A stretch of 64,000 bases of DNA, taken from contig OU612068.1 of the NCBI GenBank assembly GCA_914767715.1, forward strand, positions 25,668,001 through 25,732,000. Reading direction: 5' to 3'. Source of the DNA: Membranipora membranacea. Its lineage: Eukaryota > Bryozoa > Gymnolaemata > Cheilostomatida > Membraniporidae. Below the pieces are notes generated by a model. It was not told the DNA's origin and searched no databases. It saw only the letters and a program-made list of their open reading frames with translations. A program made the translations under genes and the position numbers. Every line of letters begins with the position of its first letter. Position 1 is the first letter of the stretch. This document shows positions 24,701 to 36,600 of the stretch, one piece after another.

Positions 24701-27700
24701 ATCCAAGAGATATGATGGGGACAACAGGAATCGCGCGTCCACCACTGCATCAAAGTGTAAGGCAAATAAACCTTGCCCCATTTGAGGGTCTTCATAGTGT
24801 GTGTGAAATTTTAGATGGCTAGTTTGAAATATAACCTGTTTGTATCGGGCAGCTGTGTGAGTCTTTGCTGGATAAGGACTCAACATTCAAACACGTCGGA
24901 GAGACATATTTCAGAACAACTGAGCAAAATTTTTAACACTGGTTATGACTCTCTGATGGGACCAGAGAGGCGCTCAATTTGTACCATACCGTGTCTTGTA
25001 TTCCAATATGTACCATGCTGTGTCTTGTGTTCCTATGGTATTGCCTCCTTTAATTATAGGTTTGACTGAGAGCAGTTTCAAAGAACTGAAACAGTCCTGT
25101 ATGTCCCTGAAAAGCTTCTCCATATCATACGAGCAGCTGTGTAACATCAATGTCTTCATGTCTCTGCCAAGAGGTCTGACCAGTCTTACATTGGCATACT
25201 GTAATATCAGCATGACCTACTATGATGCCATCTTCAGAAAAGGTCAGTGAATGTGGCCAAGAGGAATCTAGCTTGCATGAATTAGACTGATAGCCATCAT
25301 TTGGAGAAGGATTTTGTTTTCAATGTATAGCGAAGTTAAAGTGTCACAACTTCAAGAGTTCTGTTCCCCTATTGTGCTGTCAAACTTAAATGTCATCGTG
25401 GCTGCATAAGCACATGATGCGTGGAAAGAAGTTGATAATTACGATTACACATAAATGTGCTGATTTTAAGAGGATTTATCTGCCCTTTTTGTATGAGCGC
25501 ATAACTCCTAGTAATGTTGCTCATCGTTTATAAATAGTACATAACATCTCTATTTTAATACCAGTTGGTCAGTCAAACCACCAGCTAATTTGTTTGTGCA
25601 GGACGACCTTTTCTCTAAGACCCAGAACTCGACTTGGGTCAATTTGCTGAAAAATGAAATTCACACTTCACCTTTCACACAGTTTAAAAGTGAAAGTAAC
25701 AAAGCTGTGTAGCTTGAATGGGTGCTTGAAAAACATTTGTTTGTTTCAGACTTGTGCCTACCAAACTTGATCAGCCTCGATCTGACCGGAGTTCTTGTTC
25801 TGGATTCACGTTACATGGCTCAGGATCGAGCTCTGCCCAGAAAAGTGACCAGATTCGTCCTGAGAGATTCTGAAATCTCCATCTATAATGATGGCATTCT
25901 GAGAATTATCAAGGAGCAGAAGAATCTAGAGGAGCTTGATTTAGGACTGACACATGTCACTCTGCCTATTCTCACCTCCCTATCTAAGGCATTACCTCAA
26001 CTCAAGAGTCTCAGTCTTGCGGGTAAGCCTGAGAACTCCACTTCTTACAATTGATGGCTGGCTTATGGTGTTTCATTGAGTTGATTATGAACCTGAGACC
26101 ATCTTTTACTATTTTCTTCTAAAAAAAATCTGAACTTATAATACTCCTCAGATCAAATAATAACTACTGAGGTTGCTATACAAATGAACCCTCGGTTTGA
26201 ATTTTTTGATTGGTTAGATGTCAGCTCACCCTAGAGCTAGGCAGTAGGCACAGACACCCTTGCGGACTGTAAGAGTTCTAGTGGGAGAAATACAATCACA
26301 CATAATATTCTTTTGTAAGGTTCTCTACTAGCTGGTCAGCACGACAAAGCCCTCAGGACTTCGCTCATGAATAACAAGGAATGGCAGTCTATCTGGGCGT
26401 TTGGATTTGAGAGTCTAGAGAAGTTGAACCTCAGGAGTGTACATCAGAATCACTCCAAAGATGTCAGGAATGTCAAAAAGTTCCTGGGGTAGGTCACCTC
26501 ACCATAGAGTCACTTACTTGTAATACTATAGTATCGGTTGTTGACACATGTACTGTGGCCAGCTCATGCTGTACAATGGTTATTAATTTAAGTATCTTCA
26601 GAAGCATTAAAGGCGCAAAGTGTGTGTATCAAGATGTGCTGTGGGAAGGTGATGGCAGATTGGCAATGGCACCTGATTTTTAGAGGGTCAGTGAAGCACC
26701 ATGATACCCTACTGACCTTATGTTTTCAAGTGGTTTAACATTTTGCGGTTAGCGATGACAGAAACCAATAATTAATTCAAACTAAATACACTGTAACTAT
26801 GACAAGAGGCTGAATAGCTCAGTGTGTAGAGTGTGTGTCTTGTATTATCATGGGAATGGGATATTGCAGTTTCAAATCCCAATTAGGTCTTTTTTTTAAA
26901 GTAGAATACTACTACTACTATAGAGGAGTTATCCTTTCAATTTCGCGGGCCTGAGATCCGTGAATAATTAAGACTGGTGAAAATGGTTGGAGTTGTGCCC
27001 TCCGCGAATTAGGAGCCCGCGAAATATTAAGGTCAGTAGGGTATATCTTATATTCAGTTTTAACACATTTTTAGGCCAGCCCGTTGCGTCATTCAACCAG
27101 ACGGGAAGCAAGTCGGACGTCTCAGATTGTGGAGTGAGAAGGAGCTGGCCTATGACAGTAGAGAAAGTCTGAAGTACGGACTCCAGTACAGAAAACAACA
27201 AGAAAAACATGAGAGGGAGATGCAAAATCTCTACGGGTGAGAATATAATAGATAATAGACCAATTCTGACTCGAACGCAAAATAACTTATAACAACCTCT
27301 CTTAAATGTTAGTTTGGAAAACTGATTATTTTGCCTCAACTGTGAACCTTTGTCCCTGTCATGTTATACCTGGAGAAAGATGTCGCTCTGAATGATCGTA
27401 TATTTCAGGGAATATTTCATTATTGCGATCACGAATACGCGGCCAATAAAAAATTTGCTACAACTCAAAAATCAGGGAATTTATCTACAGTTTAGTTTGA
27501 ATAAGTTCCACTAGTCGGGCATTTGAGATATCCATCCAAAAAAATAATTGTGCACTTTGATAAATACCATGAACTTGCTTGCATTCTTTGTCAGTGATTA
27601 TTATAGAATAAAGATGCATCATTTCGATGTCCGCTGACTCTGAGTTTTCAGATAAATTACAAATTTCTTATTTTGCTGCTTTATTTAAGTACCAATGGTG

Positions 27701-27813
27701 CTCAGTTCAGGAGTTACAACACACCTATTCCCAGCACTAGTGGTTATGGTTACAGTGGAGGTTATCACAGACGGAGTGGCTGGTATAGACCAAGGTGGTC
27801 CAGATACTGGTAA
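21781..27813 (+). CDS. FB2: F-box/LRR protein with long basic N-terminal region
   Basis: Ten exons: 21781-21812 (proposed start), 22525-22706, 23129-24311, 24551-24756, 25060-25242, 25750-26022, 26320-26488, 27075-27236, 27690-27813, with 837 codons in frame. By that count the listed exons are nine; no further one is needed. Exon 1 (MDCDHGKENQ, donor gtaaga) fits the array's tiny first exons and the required phase, but is the weakest link. Residues about 70-440 are polar, Lys/Arg/Pro/Ser-rich and probably disordered, with NLS-like KRKVTRSSKR and DYSLPS twice. The F-box lies at about 440-475 (VPNSVLVMIFKYFDTRARYR), followed by VCKRWNSL. LRR exons follow (LTSLTLAYCNIS, LISLDLTGV, LEELDLGLTHV, LEKLNLRSVH). 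The tail exon is Gly/Tyr/Ser/Trp-rich and ends in WSRYW. Expected role: Skp1-binding substrate receptor of an SCF ubiquitin ligase, target unknown. The long N-terminus, absent from FB4 to FB6, may direct nuclear localisation. Confidence 0.85.
26809..26892 (+). repeat. tRNA-like sequence in FB2 intron
   Basis: A-box-like ggctgaatagctcagtgtgt and B-box-like cagtttcaaatcccaatta at tRNA spacing, followed by a T run. Stem pairing is weak, so it is probably a tRNA-derived SINE head. Confidence 0.4.
26935..27035. repeat. Small inverted-repeat element in FB2 intron
   Basis: Inverted ends aatttcgcgggcct and, reversed, atttcgcgggctcct, separated by about 70 bases. It sits just before the FB2 exon at 27075. 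Confidence 0.45.
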
Positions 27814-27901
27814 TGTCAGTAATCTGCAGACAGAACCGTGGACAAAGAGGCAAGGACTGTACTAAACAGAAATTTTATTGAAATTCCAATACCAATTCCA
27901 A

Positions 27902-28413
27902 TAGACAGTTTTCTGAGCTCTGATTTAGGCCTCAATTTAGAGTTGTCCTCTCTCCAGTTTGGTACTTTTAACCCACACCGCATAGGAAAAACATGTTGAA
28001 AGAGGGTTATCTTGAAAACCTCTTATGTTAGGATAAAAATGTTTTTGATTCATAATCTGCACCATTGAAAACCCTGTGAGGCAGGGTTTCCAAATCATTG
28101 TGGGCTTATAAGTTGATAAATCCTACTTTTAGTGTTGAAATTCATGAAAAATTCCATGGAATTTGTCCGCAAAACTGGCAGAAATTGATATAATTGACTA
28201 TCCAAATACCAAAATTATTTCTCAAACTATGTCCCTATCAATTTTCAATGGTGCAGATTCTGAATCAAAAATCGTTTTTATCCTAACAAAAGCGGTTTTC
28301 AAGATAACCCTCTTTACAGCACGTTTTTCCTATGCGGCGTGGGTTAAAAGTACCAAACTGGAGAGAGGACAACTCCAAATTGTGGCCTAAATCATAGCTG
28401 AGAAAACTGTCTA
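27902..28413. mobile_element. TA-flanked long-hairpin MITE
   Basis: Ends tagacagttttct at the left and agaaaactgtcta at the right. Arms of about 170 bp pair closely (gagttgtcctctctccag, tttggtacttttaaccca, aagagggttatcttgaaaac, gattca-aatctgcacc). It starts 90 bp after the FB2 stop. TA at each end suits a Tc1/mariner-type origin. No transposase frame. Confidence 0.75.
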
Positions 28414-29698
28414 TACTGTAATATTATCATGCATTTCATAATAATAAATCGTTATCTGACTACCCAATCCTATAATCTGAGTGCGTTAGAGGTTTGTCTT
28501 GACAGGCTCTCTTCACATATTTGAGGACAATCCAGTTTATCAAAGTTATTTACCATATCATTATTTTTATGCGTTATTTTTCAAGAATATTCATGTTCTC
28601 ATGTATAATTATCCTACATGTTTAATTTACAAATTAGTTTTCGTAGCTAGAAAGACGTTTATTTTTTAACTGCTTGTTGATGTTTATCACATAATCAGTC
28701 AAGTGTTATCCCTTTCATATAGTGCTTGTAAGCTTTCTAATATTTCATATCAATAAAATGTTCCATTCCAGATATTGGTTACAGAGTGTAATATATTGCC
28801 CAATCTCCAGTGATATTGACAAATTTTGATGCATGCCATAAAAAAACAACATCAATGCCACCAAAACATCATCAAACCAAAGTAAATATCTATAGATATA
28901 ACATAGTTTCCTATATACAGGGTAGCAACGTGTATCAGGGAGTTGAATCTGAACAGCGTCACAAAGTTATCATGACATGTGTTGAGGCGTCAGAGGACAT
29001 TAATAGCGCAATTAAAAGCATAATGGTCATGATTTGGATCACATAGGCTTGGGTGTCAAATGTTTGGAATGAGACATGACTGGATGTCCAACTCTCCCCT
29101 CAAGAGAACAAGCCAAGGCCTTGTAATCCTTGAGCAAGCTCTTTTATCTACCGAGTCCTAAAAAAAAGACTTCAACGGTAATGATAATTTATGGAAATAT
29201 CGTGAGCCATTGATTAGATTACAGCAGGTCCATAGTCAGTGAAGGTTAATAAGGCACTTGACCATTTTCTACCCAGATCACAAATGCTGAAGTGTTTATT
29301 TTAGCCAAGGATCTAAAATCGACTCCTCAGCAGTAATAATCTTGGTAGATAGTAGTTGTGCTCTCTTGTGTAAAAAGCAACTATGCTCGCTGTATAAGAC
29401 TCCGCCCACTAAGCCTCAAATCTAAAAAGTTTATTCACTTTAACAAGGGAGTATATGCAGACGACCCATGGTATGTGTGAAACTTGGCCATCTTTCTCAT
29501 GTGTATTTTTGGTCAGCAAGGAGGGAAATTTAGTTCATGAACATGCAAGGAAGAACTGAAATCATTCAGGCTTGCATCTTCTGCAATGCATTCATTGCTT
29601 GAATGAATTATCAGTGAGATTATGGAGAGTCAATAGAGAGTAATATAAAAATAACTGGTAAGATACTTTCTGCTATTTCTCCTAAAAAAAATGACCTT

Positions 29699-30016
29699 TA
29701 TGACTATTATGGTATGATCATCATGGGCCCCTGGGACTTGCATGTCTTTACTTTGCCAATGTCCACTATCAACCACCCAAAAAACACCAAACTGGTGGGT
29801 ATGATGACCATCATACCCACCCATGGGCCCCTGGGACTTGCATGTCTTTACTTTGCCAATGTCCACTATCAACCACCCAAAAAACACCAAACTGGTGTTT
29901 TTTGGGTGGTTGATAGTGGACATTGGCAAAGCAAAGACATGCAAGTCCCATGGGTGGGTATGATGGTCATAGGACTGCCGCACCAACCCCAAAATCAGGA
30001 ACTGTGGCAGTCCTAT
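29699..30016. repeat. Compound palindrome with direct and inverted copies
   Basis: A unit of about 75 bp (catgggcccctgggacttgc ... caccaaactggtg) occurs directly repeated at 29722-29796 and 29822-29896, then inverted at about 29897-29958. A second small hairpin (aggactgcc ... ggcagtcct) follows at 29971-30016. ORFs on both strands here are by-products of the repeat. Confidence 0.75.
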
Positions 30017-30293
30017 GATGATGGTGGTGGTAAATTTTAATAGTCCATCATCTTTCTACTAACTATTAGCTAGTGATTCCAAGCTGAGTCAGCAATATTA
30101 ACAATATAGGTATCAACTTATCATACAATAAATCTGTTATTGGTATTTCTTTGAACCTCAGCCTGCTCTCTTATTCTTATTGCAATGAACTTTCATGCAC
30201 TTGTTGATATTTTTGCTTGTACTTGTCCCGTAGCAAGGAGTGACAGGGTGTCATAATAATTGATGTGTTTGGGTTCATACATTACATAAACCC

Positions 30294-30384
30294 CTAGGAC
30301 ATACATGCCTTTACTTTGCCAATGTCCAGTATCAATAACTGGACATTGGCAAAGAAAATACATGCTAGTCCTAGTGACATGTAT
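30294..30384. repeat. Hairpin related to the 29.7 kb palindrome
   Basis: Same core as the upstream element (tttactttgccaatgtcca), folded on itself (aggacatacatgcc ... catgctagtcct). A shorter family member. Confidence 0.65.
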
Positions 30385-30611
30385 CCGCTACACCTTCCTA
30401 CCCATCAAGCTACAGCTGTTTAATGGTCATTTCATGTTATTGTATTAATTTGACGACTTAGCTGTGAATATTGCGTCCACACAGATGATCTGATTCATCT
30501 CATTTTAGAACTAAATAACATAATAATAGTAACAAACACATTTTAATTCATTTTCTCTGTCGCAGGAGTTTGATTTTGCTCGGAATGGAATAATCTGATA
30601 AAACTGTAACT

Positions 30612-33600
30612 ATGGTATCTACTCGTAAGAGAAAAGCTAAGGAGGATCAAAGGTGAAATTTTATTCATATTCCATGTAATAGAACTTAATTTAAAGCAGC
30701 AGCCAGCCCAATTCTTAGGCTATTTTGATTAGCATCAACACGGCAATGGTCATCTGATACTCGGAAGGTTTTGTTCTCTGTGTTTGATTTATTGATTTGT
30801 ATTTTTACATGCGATATCATGGCGGAATGATAAAGAAGTGTATGTAGGCTATGTGTTGCGACATTTTATCAATAACGCCTGACGATGTCGCTAACTGTAT
30901 CTCAAAATGTGATGATGGTACATTGTGCTGGGCTGCTTTCTCGTACTCAGTCTTATGTATGCAACAAATATGTGTGTAGGCCTAGAATAAGGCTCATGCT
31001 TAAAGGGCAACCAGGGTTTCCAACAACTTCTCATTGACTTATAGCTGATTGCACCTTCTGCATAAGGAAAAAAACAAAATCTAATTCGGATGATTATTCA
31101 GCCATAATTCTTGTGAAACATCTCATCCATCAGGTACTCAAACTCAGCTAAAATAGAATACCACAGAGCTGTTTCCTGTTCCTGTTATTATTTAGCCTGT
31201 GATCTATCATCCTAACATCAATGTCTTGGAACCTCCCCTAAACTGAAGTGTTACCCAGCTTAGAGTCAGAAACTACTTTGAGTTTTGCATCGAGTAATGC
31301 ACAAAGCTGATGCTGCCTAGCACATTATTTACTACCCATTAATGCATTGCTGTGAAACCTTGGTTGCCCTTTAATACTATTCATGTCATGGAAGTGTTTC
31401 CTTTGTTTTATATTTTTTAATTCTGTGGTTGATTCATTATCTGAAGAAAACTACATATGTTAACATTCAAATCTTTTATCAAATATCAAATGATCAAATA
31501 TTTGAGATCACTTACCAATCAAACGACCAATAAATTTTGATTGATCTAATTTGATATTGTTTCAAATAGCGATGATCAGCCTAAAAGATCCACTCGAGGT
31601 ATAAACAAACGTAAAACAGACTCTGAGGCTGAGGCTAAACTAGCAGCAGAACATGCTTTACAGCCCTCCTGCTCAGTCACTACCAGATCATTTTATAAAT
31701 CTAAAAAAGAAAAGACAGCAAAGGGTAAGTTGGCCTATACATGTATCAATAGGATTTTTTTGATCATGAGCAAGAGGTAAAGAGTTAAAGTTTTGTCTCT
31801 GAGGCAAACAATCGCTACGTCTCCTAATCCAGTCATCCTCATTTGCTTTTCTATTGAAATGACATCTATTTTTACTTGAAAAAAACTTTAACATGGCTCC
31901 ATCGTTTGGTTGGTTCTAGATCCGATAAACGTATGGGATCTTGCACCCCCTACACCCACCAAAGTCACCACATCGAAGAAAGAACCCAAGAACGTTCTGA
32001 CCAAGTCTACAGATATTGGAGATAAAACTTTTAGTCCAGATACAATCTCAACCTCAACCAATCAAAACATTGGAAATAAAAAAAAGGGCCTCAATCAAAC
32101 CAGCACTGCCTCGATAGGTCAGGAAAATGACCAGTCAGCATCACTCAAAGTAGAACGTTCTGGTTCAGCTTCTGGAGGGGCTCCTCAAAAGAGCCCCAGT
32201 CCTTCTAAGGGTGCGGTGCAAGCCCGAACGTCCACCGGAAAAGGCAAAGAAATTCCTGGTAAAAAATCAAAAGCCAAGTCGTCCTCTAAACAAGACCAAG
32301 AAGAGGATCCTGTGCCGCAGAGACTTGCCCCATACTACACACCTGTACTGGGAGGGTGCTGTATAGAGAATCTATCTGATGAGATCTTACTCAGCATATT
32401 CTCTCATCTAGATAGTAAATCTCTTCAGAATTCTGTCAACAGGTAAACAAGGCTTATCATTGGATTTCTCTGGATATTTCTTTGTATTGTACAAAAGATT
32501 TAAATCCCATATAATTTATGAGTATGGTGACAGAAGACATTTCCTTTCAATTGAGAGGAAATCTGGATTGCCTTCAATAAGAGGATTTTTATTGAGGGCT
32601 GAGTATCTTTAGACCATGGTTGGGCAACCTTTTCTTGAAAAAGGCCACATTTTACGCAGACTCAACTCAAAAGGCCACAACATATCTTTCAGGGATGAAA
32701 TTGGACCTGGAGTACCGATTTTGGCACTTCCTATTTTGTAAATACTAATACAGATTTGTGTAAAGACTGCAGTATGCAAGAACCATCAACTCAGCAGAAA
32801 TATCAGTTTATCTAATCTTCTGGAGTTTTGTGGCGTCATTTTAACCTCTTGATTTGATTTTGTAAGTGTCTGTATCCCTGTGTTTCATGTAAATGACTAA
32901 GGGCAGGGTGGGTGTTGGAGGGGTGCTGTAGCACCCTTCAGCGTTTTAAGTATAAAAAAGTTCATAACGGGACAGTTGTTATTGAGAAGAAAGTATTTTC
33001 ACGTAGCGAAAATTTTTTGTGAATTTTTTCGCGCACTGTTTTAATTTTCATCTTACAGCGCCCACCTTCCTGCAAGTGGAGAATTTTTTTGCATTTATGG
33101 TTGGGAAATGAAAGGTAATATGGAAAATTTCAGCCATAATGCAGGAGCACTTGTAGCAAAGAGACTTTTTGATACAAATCTGCCTTTCGTCGAAAAATGA
33201 CAGTTTTGCAAAAAATACTAATTACTATTTTGTGTTATTTCAAAAGAAAAGCATCTTGAGAAAGTCGTTGGCACCAGTACCACAGTTGTGATGATTTTGT
33301 GTAGAGTGGCTGGGGAACCTTTACTACATGCACAATACAGAATGGCCACTATTTTGAAATATCCTGTACATACAGAGCGCTATGCATACTTGGTTCTCCA
33401 CATAACGAAAGAGGAATCAAAATTGATGCGTAATAACTTTTTTAGGCATGAGGCAACAATTAGGCCGCAAAAGATTACACATAAGGCCGCAATGGCAAAA
33501 AGGCCGCAGGTTGCCCTCAGCTGCTTGAGACTGTAAACAAGCCCATGTATTATGTAACATGTCTCCACAGAGTTTTTGATGAACAGTGTTTATTGTCACA

Positions 33601-36600
33601 TCGTCCCCAATCAAGTCTAAGTGCTCAGACGGCTGCAAGTGAAAGTTTGTGGCACAAGATAATCAAACATTCCCTTACACAAAATCAAACATGCACCCGT
33701 CTGAGCACTTAGACCAGCCCCAGACAAGTTAAATGTTAAAATGTGAATTCATTGCTTCACATATCTTACTGAGATAAACTTTTGTCAGAAATAAAATAAC
33801 ATAGAAGCAGTCCCAGTTGCTTTAAATATTTCATTGTCAAACTGTACAACACACTGTTGACCAAACATAGAGTAAAGATATTCAGAACATTTATGATGTA
33901 AATGATACGTTAAAAAGGGAATGATATTTTATATCATCTCATAGTCCCTAGCATAACTTCACAAACAGTGAAATCATTATTCGTTATCAATGTAGTCTCA
34001 ATCTATCTTCTGTTAGAATATGTAAAAGGTGGAACTCGCTGAGTAAGGATAAGTCTCTTTGGAAGGTTGTGGATTTGACAGCTAAGGCTCTGGGACCGAC
34101 ACAAGCCAGGAAAGCTATCAGGCAGTACTGTCATAATGAGTTCACTAAAAGCCTGTCACTGAGAGCTATAGATAAGAGCACTCAGAGGAAGAGGGTTACT
34201 GTGTCCAAATGTGAGTACCTCTGTACTATGATGTTTGATTAATACTTAATATACCGGCATCAGGTGAAAGAAGAAGTGAGCTCTACATGCTGACTTGGGT
34301 TGAAGTTTTACAAAGGATGTGTAGTTGAAAATATTTGATGAAAAAGCATTGATAGTTTTGAAAACAGATTGAAATGTGAACACACTGGTCTTTCTGCAAT
34401 GAAAACTAGTTATCTGATTAAGCATGCGTGCTTGAAGTGTCTCGTCCGGGACTTTGTGGCGTCTCATGATTCTCCCAACGAAATGCAACAAAGAGCCATC
34501 CAAGAACAGTTGATGAGTTAATCTAAGGAGTTGCCTTCACTTCATCAATGCATGCCAGAGAGAGGACAACATCAAATGTGTATCATTTTCCCTTCTCTAA
34601 TCTAGGCGTTGCCTGTCTTGACAAGCTTTGTTTTGGTGGGGGGGGGGGACAAAGCTTGTCAAGACAGGCTCATCTAGGAGTGACACTTTTCGCTGTATCT
34701 GTTGTTCCAATATTTTCAGGTCTCTCAGCAGCTGTGATAAAAGAAATCCAGAAGGTTTGTCGCTCCCTGAAGTCATTCTCTATAACAACAGAGCAGATCT
34801 GTAAGGTGGACTTATTCAGTGCCCTACCCAGTACACTCACACAGCTCAGTCTATGTTACTGTAACATCAGTATCGAGTACTTTAGTACTATTCTATCACC
34901 AGGTAATTCTCCATGAATTATCCACATTGTGCAAGTCCCAGCGGTGAAATTTCAAATATCAACTTAATTGTTCATTTATGCTGGAAAGAATTTTGAAAAA
35001 AAAATTGATGCTGACTTGATTAAGTATCTAGCAAGTCATTGATTGTGCTGTGTGTGTAGAATAGAAGCATGGGCATAGGTCTACAATGCAGTATAACCAT
35101 CAGTGATCTAGTTTTCCTTAGTGATTTTGCTTGTGACTGTGTCATCAATCAATGTAATCTCTGGCTTACTTACAGCACGGAATACAACCGGACTAGTACA
35201 GTACAGTTCCTTGTCTCAGTTTTGGACATTCTTCAAACATTGGCTATTGATGTGATTTTAGATTTTGTCCTTCAAGGCTTAAAATACCTTGACCTCTCAG
35301 GAGTGTATGTTCGTGATCTCAACATCAACAGTGATAAGCACAAGCTACCGAAATCACTGGTGACACTAAAACTACGCGACTCGCTCATCTCGCTGCAGGA
35401 CTATTCAGTGATCAGTCTGATTGGACAGCACAAAGACCTGCTGGAGCTGGATATCGGACTACATAATATATGTATTGAGTATCTACAGGAGCTATCTACA
35501 GGCTTAGAGAATCTCAAAACTCTCAACATGGCTGGTTTGTATCTACTATAAACATAATAATAATGATAACAACAAACGCTTGATGTGGTATCCTCCTATG
35601 TAGTATTGAGATTGTTCAGTTTGGTGTCTGATAGTCATTAATAATGATGTCATTACATGAACTAATGTCATGGACTAAAAATATGTACAGGGTTGGCATC
35701 TGAAAAGAACATTGGACATATTTAACATGGAACAATTTCAACAAAAAAATGCAAGTAATGTTGTCTTTCATGGCCTAGCAACGCCCAAGCAGCTTCCAAT
35801 GTTATACATTTTGGTTGGTTTTACCGACGTTCACGCCATAGAGTTATCCCCTCTCTATGGTTGACGCTGAATGTTTATTACCCTAAATGTCAGCCACCAT
35901 TATTGTCGTCATCAAATATTTGAGTTGACACGTCTCTTCCTACTCTAAAACTTAGATGAGGTGACACTTAAGATTTAACTCTTCTTATACCATCAGAGAC
36001 AATATCAACTTGAACCAAAAGATTATGAGTATTTGTCATGAAATCCGACTCTGTTCAAAGGGATTCCGATTACATTACAACCAAGTTGCCTGCAGACGCT
36101 GTGCATGAAATTTTATTGAGTCAGTTTTCTCTCAACAAGGATGTTTAGTCAGTGATGAAGACGCCTCACCAACACGAGATTTTGATGTTGATGAGGAGCA
36201 GTGGCTTAGAGTATGGGAAACTGGATTTACCGACATAGACAGACTGAACGTTAGAAATGTAACACAGAACTCAGGAGAACTTATGCCTTTACTTAATCGC
36301 AACGACAGGTGCGCATGAGAAAATACTAGTACAGTTGACACAAAATATAATTTTTTGCAGAAACTATTTCTATTCATTCTGCAACCTGTCCCAGATGCAC
36401 AACAACACAACACCTGTAGATTTGAGGATTTAGGTTTTGTCTCATCACTTCACAAAGTTTTGAGGACAGCTTCCTGGTCCCCTTTTTCCATATCAAGTAA
36501 ACTTCATAACAATTATAAATTTTTAGGACTCTATCTCACCCTCCCTCATTTAAACAAAGAGAAATTGAAAAGAAACATGCAAAAAAAATGCCCGGCCCCA

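Larger units (their letters stand above)
28414..30611. other. FB2-FB3 gap with hairpin repeats
   Basis: No gene supported. It contains the compound palindrome at 29699-30016 and a related hairpin at 30294-30384; the remainder is AT-rich. Confidence 0.4.

Noticed and set aside
29699-29970. CRISPR-like direct repeats
   Set aside because: Only two direct copies with an inverted third, in an intron-bearing eukaryotic genome; a foldback repeat explains it.
29630-30040. Overlapping frames of more than 100 codons on both strands
   Set aside because: Produced by the direct and inverted 75 bp repeats; the translated repeats are copies of one another.
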